The translations under genes and the position numbers were made by a program. From Mailhella sp. (GTDB lineage Bacteria; Desulfobacterota; Desulfovibrionia; Desulfovibrionales; Desulfovibrionaceae), in the NCBI GenBank assembly GCA_029258655.1, contig JARHYD010000038.1:1-32424 (forward strand): 32,424 bases of DNA, in the 5' to 3' direction. Positions 16,183 through 24,856 of this stretch are shown here, piece by piece (position 1 is the first letter of the stretch; every line of letters starts with the position of its first letter). The notes under the pieces are model-generated. The model saw only the letters and a program-made list of their open reading frames with translations. It was not told the DNA's origin and did no database searches.

Positions 16183-16245
16183 GATTAAAAAGTTTTGAGG
16201 GGAGAGTTTGAGAGGGGAACTTTTTCAAAAGTTCCTCTCTCAAAA
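16183..16245 (-). repeat. 3'-end hairpin module (family B), GT8 copy
   Basis: On the minus strand: hairpin GAGAGAGGAACTTTT with its near-complement (one mismatch), then AACTCTCCCCTCAAAAC and TTTTTAATCC leading into the terminator at 16182. It starts about 15 bases after the GT8 stop. Nearly identical to 20620-20685. Confidence 0.75.
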
Positions 16246-16257
16246 AATAAAAATATA

Positions 16258-17421
16258 TTAATATTTTTCTCTTTTCTTTTTCCATGTACGGATTTTATTT
16301 CTAACCAATTTAAATGGTTGCTCTAATTTTTTAAAAAAAGGACGTGTATTTCTCTTTAATTTTAGTAAATTAACATAAAAAGTATAAGAAAGTAATTTTT
16401 CTTGTTTAGCATTTTCTTTGAGCATTTTTTGATAGGCAGAACTTTCCTTAATAGCTAAAAGTTCTTGGGCAAAACATGGCGTTTTTTCTGCCACTTGCCA
16501 CCATAAATCAATATTAGGATAATAAAAGCCTTCAAACTGGGCAGAAACTCGAAAACCGTTACTATTCCATGGTTTTACGGAATAGTGTATAATACAAGGT
16601 TTTTCAATTTCTGAAATTAAATATATATATATATATTGGTCTTTATTTTTTTTGCTTTGCTCTTGCCATTCGGAAAGAACGTATTCTGGTTTCACCATAT
16701 TATTCCACATTAAATTCCATTTATACGGCATAAGTTTTATATTATCTTTATAAACAGCATTTAATGCATCTTGATCTGGGCAAATTACTTCATAATTATT
16801 GAGAAACTCAATAACTTTTTTTTCTGTATCTTGTTTTCGCCATTGATTTAAATCTATAAGCATAAAGCCAGAATTAAAATACCAAGTATACTCCTTAAAG
16901 GAATAAGGTTTTTGTCCTTTTTTATTTTTTAATTCATGGCGTAATTGTGGATAATTAGGCACACAGGCTAAACCTTTTCCTTCCATATTTAAGGCAAAAA
17001 CTTGGCGTATATCCGTAGTTACCAACATATCACCATCTAAATAAAGTACGCGATTAATATTTTCTGGAATAAAATGTGCTAACAAAATACGATAATACGC
17101 TGCATAACTTTTACGCCATTGTGGATAATCTGCAAATAATCTATCATCTAAAATATGCCAATCAATAGTTGTAGGAAAAAGAACAGTTAATGCCTTTTCT
17201 AATTTTTTTATTTTTTCTTTTGTATTATCTGAAAGTTTATCAATTAAAATATGAAAATAATATGCTTCCTTACTTTTTTCCCAATCATCTTGCTGACTAA
17301 AAATATCTTTTACATCATTTTTATATTTTTTTTCTTTTTGTGTATTCTGCACAATACTTGTTATAACAACACAAATATAAGGAATATATTTTTCATCTCC
17401 ATTAAAACCTATGTGATACAT
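16258..17421 (-). CDS. Family 8 glycosyltransferase (LPS-type), with an (AT)8 tract
   Basis: Retaining sugar transferase of family GT8, whose bacterial members add glucose or galactose to lipopolysaccharide cores. Of 387 residues the catalytic part shows the expected order: an N-terminal Rossmann-like strand (YICVVITSIVQNT), the metal-binding DxD in VLYLDGDMLV (D129, D131), YFNSGFMLIDLNQWR (181-195), PDQDALNAVY (215-224) and HYSVKPW (279-285). The C-terminal 90 residues are basic and may bind membrane. GAGGA precedes the ATG. Residues 263-267 (YIYIY) are encoded by eight AT units at 16621-16636. Gain or loss of a unit would frameshift the protein before the HxxxKPW motif, so expression may switch. 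The gene is single, with its own terminator; acceptor and sugar are unknown. Confidence 0.9.
   Translation of the reverse strand: MYHIGFNGDEKYIPYICVVITSIVQNTQKEKKYKNDVKDIFSQQDDWEKSKEAYYFHILIDKLSDNTKEKIKKLEKALTVLFPTTIDWHILDDRLFADYPQWRKSYAAYYRILLAHFIPENINRVLYLDGDMLVTTDIRQVFALNMEGKGLACVPNYPQLRHELKNKKGQKPYSFKEYTWYFNSGFMLIDLNQWRKQDTEKKVIEFLNNYEVICPDQDALNAVYKDNIKLMPYKWNLMWNNMVKPEYVLSEWQEQSKKNKDQYIYIYLISEIEKPCIIHYSVKPWNSNGFRVSAQFEGFYYPNIDLWWQVAEKTPCFAQELLAIKESSAYQKMLKENAKQEKLLSYTFYVNLLKLKRNTRPFFKKLEQPFKLVRNKIRTWKKKREKY
16621..16636. repeat. (AT)8 dinucleotide tract inside the GT8 coding region
   Basis: Sixteen bases of pure AT repeat, in frame, at codons 263-267 of the glycosyltransferase. An A8 run (minus strand) lies ten bases upstream in the gene. 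Both are possible slippage sites. Confidence 0.9.
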
Positions 17422-17559
17422 ACTATCCTCACAACATATTGATAAGTAAGTATAATCATGCTTATAGAAAAAGCAAGAAACAATTCTTTTTCTCTTTCCC
17501 TTTACAAAGATAAAAACAATAACTATATTATTTCAATCATGTTATAAAAGGAGCTATCT

Positions 17560-17892
17560 ATGGCTTACGATATTCGTTTAGTAAAAATTGTTACAGGTGA
17601 ACTCATTATAGGTAAATATGATGCAGCAGCAAAAGCTCTCACTGATGTTGCTATTATGCAAACAGTACCTACACAACAAGGCAGTATGCAATTAATGCTT
17701 CTTCCTTATGGCTATCCTTTTGAACAAAGCTTTACTGGCAAAATTTCTGAAGAACATTTTCTCTATGTTTATGCCAATGTACCACAAGAAATGATTGATA
17801 AATACCTTGAAACTAGCTCAAACTTTACCCTAAAATCAGGTGGACTTGATCCAAATCCCGCTGGTGGATCTTCTAGTGGTTTAATTTTATAA
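17560..17892 (+). CDS. Small protein of unknown function, possibly LSm-like fold
   Basis: 110 residues. The beta-rich start YDIRLVKIVTGELIIGKYD resembles the first strands of LSm-type small barrels, but this is only a visual impression. The middle (MQLMLLPYGYPF) is hydrophobic and the C-terminus is a flexible Gly/Ser/Pro tail ending GGSSSGLIL. AAAGGAG lies seven bases before the ATG. It is 96 bases upstream of the radical SAM gene on the same strand and may be co-transcribed. It is divergent from the GT8 gene. No catalytic motif is seen. Confidence 0.75.
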   Translation: MAYDIRLVKIVTGELIIGKYDAAAKALTDVAIMQTVPTQQGSMQLMLLPYGYPFEQSFTGKISEEHFLYVYANVPQEMIDKYLETSSNFTLKSGGLDPNPAGGSSSGLIL

Positions 17893-17988
17893 GATACTAA
17901 AAAAACACATTATTATAAAAATTTTTCTATAAAATATTATTTTGCTAAGTGAGGGGAATTTCCTCTCACTTTCTTATATGGGATTATT

Positions 17989-20580
17989 ATGCGTGAAATT
18001 TTAGCATTGCTTCCAAAACCAAGCCGTTATTTAGGTATTGAAGAAGGAGCTATACAAGTCGATTTAACAAAAACAAAACTTCATACTGTGTTAGCTTTTC
18101 CTGATATGTATGAAGTTGGTATGTCATATCTTGGGCATAAGATTTTATATAATCTTTTAAATAATCACCCAGATATTACAGCAGAACGTGTTTTTACTCC
18201 ATGTAGGGACGCTGCAAAAATTTTACGTGAACATAATGTTCCCCTCGCAACATTAGAAAGTGATACTCCACTTGCAAAAACGCACCTAATTGGATTTTCT
18301 ATCACCACAGAACTATGCTTTACTAATCTTCTTTATATGCTTGATTTAGCAAATATTCCACTTAAAGCTGAAGATAGAGGCGATGATTTATTTACTTATC
18401 CAATTATCATGGCAGGTGGTGGCTGTACTATTTGTTCTGAACCTGTTGCACCTTTTTTTGACCTCATGGCACTTGGTGAAGGTGAAGTAATGATGCCTCC
18501 ACTTATGGATCTTTTAATACAAGCCCGTTCTGAAAATTGGACAAAAACAAAATTCCTAGAAGAAGCACGCCATATTCCCGGTATTTATGTTCCTAGCCTT
18601 TTTAGCCTAAATAATGACGGAACACTAAGTCCAAAATTTGATGATTACCAAAAAATACAAAGACGTGCAGTAGCAAATCTAAAAGACGCCCATTATCCAG
18701 AAAATCAAGTTGTTCCCTTTGGAGCTGTACATAATAGATTATCACTTGAAATTGCAAGAGGCTGTACACGAGGCTGTCGTTTTTGCCAAGCTGGTATGAC
18801 TCTTCGTCCCTCTCGAGAAAGAAATATTGAAGAAATTAAACAAATTATGGAAACTTGTTTAGAAAAAACAGGATTTGATGATGTTTCTTTTCTAGCTCTT
18901 TCTTGTGGTGACTTTTCCATGCTAAAAGCTCTTTTTCTTGATGCAGCAAAACGCTGTCAAGAAGAACAAATTTCTATATCCCTACCCTCTTTGCGTGTTG
19001 GTTCTGTTGATGGTGATATTATGCAAGCAATGGCAGGCATTAGACGCACAGGGGCAACCCTTGCTCCAGAAGCTGGAAGTCAAAGATTACGTGATGTTAT
19101 CAATAAAGGTATTACAGAAGAAGCCCTTATTCACCATGTACGCCAATTAGTAGGTTATGGCTGGCAACAAGTAAAATTATATTTTATGATAGGATTACCT
19201 ACTGAAACCTATGAAGATTTAGACGCCATTTTAGAACTCTGTAAAAAAGTACGTGATTGTTGCCGTATTCCCAATGAAAAAGGTTATATTGAAGGACCAC
19301 GCATTGCCGTAACAGCAGCTCTTTCTCCTTTTGTGCCTAAAACCCATACTCCTTTCCAATGGGAAGCACAAATTTCTATGCAAGAAATGAAAAATCGCAT
19401 TTTTTATTTACGTGATAAATTCAAAAAAGAAAAAGCACTTATTATGCGTTGGCACGAACCTGCCATGAGTCACCTTGAAGGTATTATTTCTCGTGGTGAT
19501 AGACGCCTTGCTCCTTTCATAGAAACTGCATATAAAAAAGGTGCAATTTTTTCCACTTGGGTAGAAGGTTTTAATCTTGATCCATGGTATGAAGCAGCTA
19601 AAGAATGTCATATAAATATTGAAGAATGTACAGGTGCAAGAGAACTAACGGCAAAACTCCCTTGGGAACATTTAGAAGCAGGACTTTCAAAAGAATTTTT
19701 ACTAAAAGAACGCGAACGAGCAATTCAAGAAAAAATTTCTGATGATTGCCGTTATAAAGCTTGCCGAAACTGTGGTTCTTGCGATACAAAAGTAAGCTCC
19801 TCACTTTTACATACACCTAATGACCCAATATTACAAACAAAACTTAATCAAGACCATAGAGATCAAATAGAATTTGGCCCTATCCCAAGCCCTAAACCAC
19901 ATCAAAAAGCAGAAGCCCCACAAATTGATGAAAGATTAAAAAAGAAAGCTGTTCGTTATCGTATTTGGCATAAAAAAATAGGACAAGCAGCATTTTTAAG
20001 CCAACTGGAAATTCAAGCACTTTTTGATCGTGCTATGCGTAGAGCAAAATTACCATTAGCTTTTTCACAAGGTTTTCACCCCATGCCCTTGCTCACTTTT
20101 GGCATGGCACTATCAACAGGTATAGAAAGCAATGCTGAATGGTTTGCCATTACATTAAGAGAAGTAATGACAAAAGAAGATGTTGTAAAAGCTCTTAATC
20201 CACATATGTTACGCGGTATGGAAATAACGCTTATAGAAGAAATGCCTCTCTCTGGTACTATACAAAATGCTACAAAAGAACGCTTTCTACTTGGACATAA
20301 GAAATTATCCCATACAGATATTTTACAAGCTATGGAAAAATTTTCCCAAAAGGAAAATATTGAATACAACAAAACAAATAAAAAAGGTATTCTTAAAACA
20401 AGAAATATTCGTCCCGTATTACTAGAATATAAAAAAATAGAACACCCTGATTTTGCAATAGAAATGCTACTTTCTTGGGAAGATGGCTATATTTCTCCTA
20501 TTACTTTTAGCCAATTTATCCTTGAAAACAGTGAACCTGTTGATTTAAAAATACGAAAAATTGAACAAATTTTTAATTGA
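17989..20580 (+). CDS. B12-binding-type radical SAM protein fused to a DUF2344 domain (TIGR03960/TIGR03936-like)
   Basis: 863 residues in two parts. The N-terminal part (about 1-620) is a radical SAM enzyme with a preceding cobalamin-binding-like region (FPDMYEVGMSYLGHKILY) and the [4Fe-4S] cluster motif C-x3-C-x2-C in RGCTRGCRFCQAG near residue 260, followed by GGG/GAS-type segments such as LAPEAGSQRLRDVINKGI. A cysteine cluster (CRYKACRNCGSCDT) near residue 590-600 may bind another metal or cluster. The C-terminal part from about 660 (RYRIWHKKIGQAAFLSQLEI) resembles DUF2344. In many bacteria the two are separate adjacent genes; here they are one frame. Substrate unknown. A family B terminator module follows. 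Confidence 0.88.
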   Translation: MREILALLPKPSRYLGIEEGAIQVDLTKTKLHTVLAFPDMYEVGMSYLGHKILYNLLNNHPDITAERVFTPCRDAAKILREHNVPLATLESDTPLAKTHLIGFSITTELCFTNLLYMLDLANIPLKAEDRGDDLFTYPIIMAGGGCTICSEPVAPFFDLMALGEGEVMMPPLMDLLIQARSENWTKTKFLEEARHIPGIYVPSLFSLNNDGTLSPKFDDYQKIQRRAVANLKDAHYPENQVVPFGAVHNRLSLEIARGCTRGCRFCQAGMTLRPSRERNIEEIKQIMETCLEKTGFDDVSFLALSCGDFSMLKALFLDAAKRCQEEQISISLPSLRVGSVDGDIMQAMAGIRRTGATLAPEAGSQRLRDVINKGITEEALIHHVRQLVGYGWQQVKLYFMIGLPTETYEDLDAILELCKKVRDCCRIPNEKGYIEGPRIAVTAALSPFVPKTHTPFQWEAQISMQEMKNRIFYLRDKFKKEKALIMRWHEPAMSHLEGIISRGDRRLAPFIETAYKKGAIFSTWVEGFNLDPWYEAAKECHINIEECTGARELTAKLPWEHLEAGLSKEFLLKERERAIQEKISDDCRYKACRNCGSCDTKVSSSLLHTPNDPILQTKLNQDHRDQIEFGPIPSPKPHQKAEAPQIDERLKKKAVRYRIWHKKIGQAAFLSQLEIQALFDRAMRRAKLPLAFSQGFHPMPLLTFGMALSTGIESNAEWFAITLREVMTKEDVVKALNPHMLRGMEITLIEEMPLSGTIQNATKERFLLGHKKLSHTDILQAMEKFSQKENIEYNKTNKKGILKTRNIRPVLLEYKKIEHPDFAIEMLLSWEDGYISPITFSQFILENSEPVDLKIRKIEQIFN

Positions 20581-20619
20581 TAAAAAGAGTTTTTTGAAAG
20601 GGAAACGTTATAAGATAGT

Positions 20620-20685
20620 TTTTTTGAGAGGAGAACTTTTGAAAAAGTCCCCCTCTCAAACTCTCCCCTCAAAACTTTTTAATCC
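20620..20685 (+). repeat. 3'-end hairpin module (family B), radical SAM copy
   Basis: GAGAGGAGAACTTTT with an imperfect complement (two A/C mismatches), then AAACTCTCCCCTCAAAAC and TTTTTAATCC, running into the terminator at 20686. Forty bases after the radical SAM stop. Nearly identical to the GT8 copy read on the opposite strand. The remainder of the gap to the tRNA holds the family C repeat and the tRNA terminator. Confidence 0.75.
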
Positions 20686-20717
20686 AAAACACATTTTGCA
20701 TACAAAATGTGTTTTTT
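20686..20717 (+). terminator. Terminator of the radical SAM gene
   Basis: Stem AAAACACATTTTG/CAAAATGTGTTTT with loop CATA, running into a T run. Same inner pairs as the other family B terminators with different outer pairs. Confidence 0.87.
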
Positions 20718-20730
20718 ATATTAAAAAAAC

Positions 20731-20820
20731 AAGATATGTCTTCAAATTAATCATTTTATTTTTTTCTTTGAAGGGTTACATTATCTTTATCCGTAACTTC
20801 CTTTGTCGTAATGGTAAAAG
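20731..20820. repeat. Dispersed 90-bp intergenic repeat, copy 2 (family C)
   Basis: Matches 139-228 at about 80% by eye, in the same orientation, including the TTACATTATCTTTATCCG core. It lies just beyond the tRNA-Asn terminator on the minus strand. Confidence 0.6.
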
Positions 20821-20831
20821 TGATAGGATAT

Positions 20832-20861
20832 AAAAAAAGGTCTGTAATAATTACAGACCTT
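20832..20861 (-). terminator. Terminator of tRNA-Asn
   Basis: An 11-bp perfect stem AAGGTCTGTAA/TTACAGACCTT with a three-base loop, followed on the minus strand by a T run. It starts nine bases after the tRNA CCA end. Confidence 0.88.
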
Positions 20862-20869
20862 AAAATTTT

Positions 20870-20945
20870 TGGCTCCCCGAGACGGACTTGAACCGCCAAC
20901 CTAGTGATTAACAGTCACCCGCTCTGCCTATTGAGCTATCGGGGA
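20870..20945 (-). tRNA. tRNA-Asn (GTT)
   Basis: On the minus strand a full cloverleaf of 76 bases: acceptor arms TCCCCGA/TCGGGGA, D-loop region AGCTCAATAGGCAGAGC, anticodon loop CTGTTAA with anticodon GTT reading AAC/AAU, T-loop GGTTCAAGTCC, discriminator G and an encoded CCA end. It has its own promoter and terminator and so is a single-gene unit. Confidence 0.96.
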
Positions 20946-20957
20946 ACAACGAAAAAC

Positions 20958-20985
20958 AATTTATCTTAATATATAAATTTGTCAA
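20958..20985 (-). promoter_or_regulatory. Sigma-70 promoter of tRNA-Asn
   Basis: A perfect -35 TTGACA and a -10-like TAAATT separated by 16 bases. The predicted start is a few bases before the mature tRNA end. Confidence 0.7.
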
Positions 20986-21078
20986 GAAAAAAATCTTAAC
21001 TTATTTGTTTTTAATTAATTCAATACCAGTACACATGGTTTTACAATGAAAAATTATAAAACAAACTCCAATAAAGAA

Positions 21079-22353
21079 TTAAAACGTTAATTGTTTAGCA
21101 GCGTCTAATGTTTTATTAAAATCATCATCTGTATGTGCAAAACTTACCATTGCCGTTTCAAACGCAGATGGGGAAAGAAAAATTCCTTTTTCACGCATTT
21201 GTTTATAAAAAGATTCAAAAATAGAAACAGAAGCTTTTTCCACATCAGCAAAATTATGAACTGGTTTATCAGTAAAAAATAATGTAAACATAGACGCAAT
21301 ATGTTGATATTGCACATCAAGTCCTTTACCTTGCAAAATACTTACAAGTTCTTTTACAAAAGCTAATACTCTTTCTTCAAGTCCTTTATAATCAGCTTTT
21401 TCAAGAATATTTAATGTAGCAATTCCAGCTGCCATTGCTAAAGGATTACCAGATAATGTACCAGCTTGATACACATCACCAGCTGGTGCAATACGTTTCA
21501 TAAACTCTGCTTTGCCACCATAAGCACCAACAGGTAAACCACCACCAATAATTTTACCCATTGTCGTAAGATCAGGAATAACATTAAAACGACCTTGAGC
21601 CCCTTGATAAGAAACTCTAAAACCAGTAATTACTTCATCAAAAACTAATAATGCTCCATATTTTGTGCAAAGCTCACGCAATCCCTGCAAATACCCTTCA
21701 AGCGGAAGAACTAAGCCCATATTTCCAGCACATGGTTCTACAAAAAATGCTGCAATATCATCACCATATTTTTCAAAAATAGCTTTTGCTGCTTCTAAAT
21801 CATTATAAGGAACAAGCAATGTATCTTGTACTGTACTTTGCGGAACTCCGGGAGTTCCTGGTATGGAAAAAGTTGCCAATCCAGAACCAGCACTAGCTAA
21901 AAAAGCATCACCGTGTCCATGATACCCACCAATAATTTTTACAAGCTTATTCTTTCCTGTTACAGCACGTGCTAAACGTAAAGCACTCATTGTTGCTTCT
22001 GTACCTGAATTTACCATACGCACCATATCACAAGAAGGAAGAGCAGAACAAATTTTTTCTGCTAAAATAACTTCTGCCTCACAAGGTGCTCCATAACTTG
22101 TACCACGCAAAGAAGCCTCACAAATAGCTTTATGTACTTCTTCGTGAGCATGACCTAAAAGCATAGGTCCCCAAGAACCAATAAAATCTATAAAATCTAT
22201 CCCATCAACTGTTTGAATATGTGATCCTTTTGCTGAAGCAATAAATAATGGATCACAATGGACATTTTTACACGCACGAACAGGACTATTTACACCACCG
22301 GGAATAGTCTTACACGCACGATCAAATAATTTTTTTGATTTTTCAATATTCAT
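21079..22353 (-). CDS. hemL: Glutamate-1-semialdehyde 2,1-aminomutase
   Basis: PLP enzyme converting glutamate-1-semialdehyde to 5-aminolevulinate, the precursor of all tetrapyrroles in the C5 pathway. The 424 residues match the family. Motifs: [11 protein letters not shown] near the N-terminus, [36 protein letters not shown], the PLP aspartate in [10 protein letters not shown], the PLP lysine in [16 protein letters not shown] (near residue 265) and [20 protein letters not shown] overlaps the upstream gene's stop region. It is the last gene of the nine-gene operon, nine bases after the siroheme-decarboxylase-like gene; the pair points to shared tetrapyrrole synthesis. Confidence 0.97.
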   Translation of the reverse strand: MNIEKSKKLFDRACKTIPGGVNSPVRACKNVHCDPLFIASAKGSHIQTVDGIDFIDFIGSWGPMLLGHAHEEVHKAICEASLRGTSYGAPCEAEVILAEKICSALPSCDMVRMVNSGTEATMSALRLARAVTGKNKLVKIIGGYHGHGDAFLASAGSGLATFSIPGTPGVPQSTVQDTLLVPYNDLEAAKAIFEKYGDDIAAFFVEPCAGNMGLVLPLEGYLQGLRELCTKYGALLVFDEVITGFRVSYQGAQGRFNVIPDLTTMGKIIGGGLPVGAYGGKAEFMKRIAPAGDVYQAGTLSGNPLAMAAGIATLNILEKADYKGLEERVLAFVKELVSILQGKGLDVQYQHIASMFTLFFTDKPVHNFADVEKASVSIFESFYKQMREKGIFLSPSAFETAMVSFAHTDDDFNKTLDAAKQLTF

Positions 22354-22362
22354 AAATATTCC

Positions 22363-22845
22363 TTATTCTTCATCATCAAAATAAGTCATAGAAGTTTTCT
22401 TTAATTCTTTCAAACTTTCTAATATAGCATATTCATCTAAACAAGTATTAGCTCTTAATTCTTCAACAACATCAAAACATTCTTGCTTTGTTTTTCCATG
22501 TATCATAGTAAAAAGTGTATATTGCCAATCAGGAGCAGAACTTGGACGAAAATAACAATGAGAAATACGTTGATGATTTGTTGCATATTCTGCAGCTTCA
22601 TCAATTTGTTCTTCATTAATTTTCCATGCAACCATAGCATTATTATTGTAGCCTGTTTTTTGATGTTTTATACTTGCCCCAAAACGACGAATAGTTCCAT
22701 CTTCCTTTAACCGTTTAAGTAAAGCAATCACTTCATCTTCTGTAAGTCCAACTTCTTTGGCTATATCTTGATAAGGATTAAGCGTATCTGGTAAATTAAA
22801 TTGCACTATACTTAATACTTTTTTTTCTTTTTCTGTAAAATCCAC
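22363..22845 (-). CDS. AsnC/Lrp-like siroheme decarboxylase subunit (AhbA/AhbB type)
   Basis: 160 residues with an Lrp/AsnC-like helix-turn-helix (about 25-55) and an alpha-beta domain. The segment [21 protein letters not shown] and the histidine region [24 protein letters not shown] are typical of AhbA/AhbB/NirDLGH proteins, which decarboxylate siroheme in the alternative haem and haem d1 routes rather than act as transcription factors. Only one of the expected two subunits is here; A and B cannot be separated by eye. The start is GTG, four bases after GGAGG, within the junction with ychF. Its position directly upstream of hemL supports the enzyme role over that of a regulator. Confidence 0.85.
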   Translation of the reverse strand: MDFTEKEKKVLSIVQFNLPDTLNPYQDIAKEVGLTEDEVIALLKRLKEDGTIRRFGASIKHQKTGYNNNAMVAWKINEEQIDEAAEYATNHQRISHCYFRPSSAPDWQYTLFTMIHGKTKQECFDVVEELRANTCLDEYAILESLKELKKTSMTYFDDEE

Positions 22846-22853
22846 ATTACCTC

Positions 22854-23957
22854 CTACACATTGAACAAGAAATGCATAACATCACCATCTTGTACTACGT
22901 ATTCTTTTCCTTCTACACGTAAAACACCTGCACTGCGACAAGCTGCTTCGGATTTATATTTTATATAATCTTCGTATGCAATTACTTCTGCACGGATAAA
23001 ACCTTTTTCAAAATCTGTATGAATAACACCAGCACATTGTGGAGCTTTCCAACCATTTTTATAAGTCCAAGCTCGTACTTCTTGCACCCCAGCTGTAAAA
23101 TAACTGCATAAACCCAACGTATGATACCCTGTTCGAATAACATTAACAAGACTACTTTCTTCGATACCATAGGACGCTAACATTTCATTTTGTTCTTCTT
23201 GTGATAACCCTTGTAGCTCTGCTTCAAGGTTAGCACAAACAATAACCATTTCACTATCATGTTGTTTTGCAAGTTCACGAAGAGCGTTAACGTGTTCTGA
23301 TTCTGTTTCAAGTCCAGCTTCATCTACATTTGCACAATAAATAATTTTCTTTGCTGTCAAAAGACTAAGCTCTTGCCATACTTGTTTAAAATGATCATTA
23401 TGTTCTGGAATATCAAATTTACTTGCCATATTTCCTTGATCTAAAAATTCAAGTAACCGTTTACATTCATCAAGACTTTTTGCTGCTTCTTTATCTGCTT
23501 TTAATTGTTTTGTTAGTCGTTCAATTCTTTTATTTACAGATTGAATATCAGCAATAATTAATTCTGTTTCAATAGTTTCTACATCACGTGCTGGATTTAC
23601 CGATCCGTCAACATGGGTTATATTTTCATCTTCAAAACAACGCACAACGTGCAAAATAGCTGCACATTCACGAATATTCGCTAAAAATTGGTTACCAAGC
23701 CCTTCTCCTTTACTTGCTCCTCGTACAAGCCCTGCAATATCAATAAAATCAACAGTTGCATTTAAAATTCTTTGAGGATTAACAATTTCAGCTAAGGCTT
23801 CTAAACGCTTATCAGGCACAGAAACGGTTGCTTTATTAGGTTCAATAGTACAAAAAGGATAATTTGCAGCTTGTGCATTTTGAGCCTTTGTTAATGCATT
23901 AAAAAGTGTAGATTTACCTACATTTGGTAAACCAACAATACCGATACTAAGTGCCAT
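22854..23957 (-). CDS. ychF: Ribosome-associated ATPase YchF (OLA1 family)
   Basis: Obg-related nucleotide hydrolase that prefers ATP and binds ribosomes; linked in E. coli to stress responses. 367 residues, the usual length. G1 motif [11 protein letters not shown] near residue 9, G2/G3 region with [20 protein letters not shown], the family's altered G4 (CANVDE in place of NKxD, explaining ATP preference), a coiled-coil insert and a C-terminal TGS domain ([17 protein letters not shown] to the final [13 protein letters not shown]). AGGAGA precedes the ATG. In many bacteria it is next to pth; here it sits between galU and the Ahb gene. Confidence 0.97.
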   Translation of the reverse strand: MALSIGIVGLPNVGKSTLFNALTKAQNAQAANYPFCTIEPNKATVSVPDKRLEALAEIVNPQRILNATVDFIDIAGLVRGASKGEGLGNQFLANIRECAAILHVVRCFEDENITHVDGSVNPARDVETIETELIIADIQSVNKRIERLTKQLKADKEAAKSLDECKRLLEFLDQGNMASKFDIPEHNDHFKQVWQELSLLTAKKIIYCANVDEAGLETESEHVNALRELAKQHDSEMVIVCANLEAELQGLSQEEQNEMLASYGIEESSLVNVIRTGYHTLGLCSYFTAGVQEVRAWTYKNGWKAPQCAGVIHTDFEKGFIRAEVIAYEDYIKYKSEAACRSAGVLRVEGKEYVVQDGDVMHFLFNV

Positions 23958-23965
23958 ATATTCTC

Positions 23966-24847
23966 CTAATTATTTGAAAATTCTTGTAATAATGCCTGCA
24001 ATCTATTATGCATAGCATCTTTCATTTTTGGATCTTGCAACGCAAAATACACATTCACAGATAAAAAGTCCAATAAATCCCCTGCATCAAAACGTCTTCC
24101 TTTTACAGGAACAGCAAGCATACCTCTATCCTTTGCTAATGCGTTAAGAGCATCTGTTAATTGAATTTCTCCACCATGTCCAGGTTTGCCTTTTTCTAAA
24201 TAATCAAAAATTTCTGGTGATAAAACATAACGACCAATAATAGCCATATTAGAAGGGGCTTTTTCAACACTAGGCTTTTCTACCATTTCTGTTATTTCAA
24301 TAATTCCATCAGAACGAGTATTTCCTGCTATAATGCCATATTTATAAACCATGCTAGGGTCTACTTCCATAACACCAATAACAGGTTTATCTTCTTTTTG
24401 TGCTATTTCAATAAGTTGTTTTAATCCACAATCTTCACCTAAAATAATATCATCACCAACCATAACAGCAAAAGGTTCATTTTGTACTATACTTTTAGCA
24501 CACAATACAGCATGACCAAAACCAAGCTGTCTTTTTTGACGAACACTCATTACTGTAACCATTTCTACAAGGTCACGAACTGTTTTTAAAAGATCATTTT
24601 TCCCTGTTCGTGCAAGTACATCTTCCAAAGGTAAATGATGATCAAAATAATCTTCAAGAGCTGTTTTTTCCTTACTTGTTACAAAAACAACATCATGAAT
24701 ACCAGCTTGTACAGCTTCTTCTACAACATATTGAATTACAGGCTTATTATAAATTGGCAACATTTCCTTAGGCACATTTTTACTTGCTGGTAAAGAACGA
24801 GTTCCATGTCCTGCTACTGGAATAACAACTTTTTTGATATTTTGCAT
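23966..24847 (-). CDS. galU: UTP--glucose-1-phosphate uridylyltransferase
   Basis: Makes UDP-glucose for LPS and other glycans. 293 residues. The N-terminal nucleotidyltransferase signature reads VIPVAGHGTRSLPASKNVPK (usual family form GLGTRFLPATK), so His replaces Leu in the loop. KEMLPIYNKPVIQYVVEEA, FGHAVLCAK, VMVGDDIILGED and VEKPSVEKAPSNMAIIGRYV follow as expected for GalU rather than GlmU or RmlA. A short AGGA precedes the ATG. Placed after glmM, it may feed the GT8 enzyme with UDP-sugars. Confidence 0.93.
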   Translation of the reverse strand: MQNIKKVVIPVAGHGTRSLPASKNVPKEMLPIYNKPVIQYVVEEAVQAGIHDVVFVTSKEKTALEDYFDHHLPLEDVLARTGKNDLLKTVRDLVEMVTVMSVRQKRQLGFGHAVLCAKSIVQNEPFAVMVGDDIILGEDCGLKQLIEIAQKEDKPVIGVMEVDPSMVYKYGIIAGNTRSDGIIEITEMVEKPSVEKAPSNMAIIGRYVLSPEIFDYLEKGKPGHGGEIQLTDALNALAKDRGMLAVPVKGRRFDAGDLLDFLSVNVYFALQDPKMKDAMHNRLQALLQEFSNN

Positions 24848-24856
24848 TTCCTATCT

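Larger units (their letters stand above)
15922..16257. other. Convergent intergenic region between U32 and GT8 genes
   Basis: No gene is supported. Two copies of the family B 3'-end module face each other: 15936-16033 in U32 orientation and 16146-16245 in GT8 orientation. Bases 16034-16145 between them are AT-rich with nothing recognisable. Confidence 0.6.

Noticed and set aside
16061-16285. 74-codon minus-strand reading frame and a similar 90-codon plus-strand frame at 20561-20833
   Set aside because: Both share a peptide containing LLKKxPSQTLPSKLFNP because they translate the same family B repeat. They overlap real gene ends and terminators.
22363-22845. Transcriptional regulator of the AsnC family
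   Set aside because: The motifs and hemL partner fit siroheme decarboxylase better.
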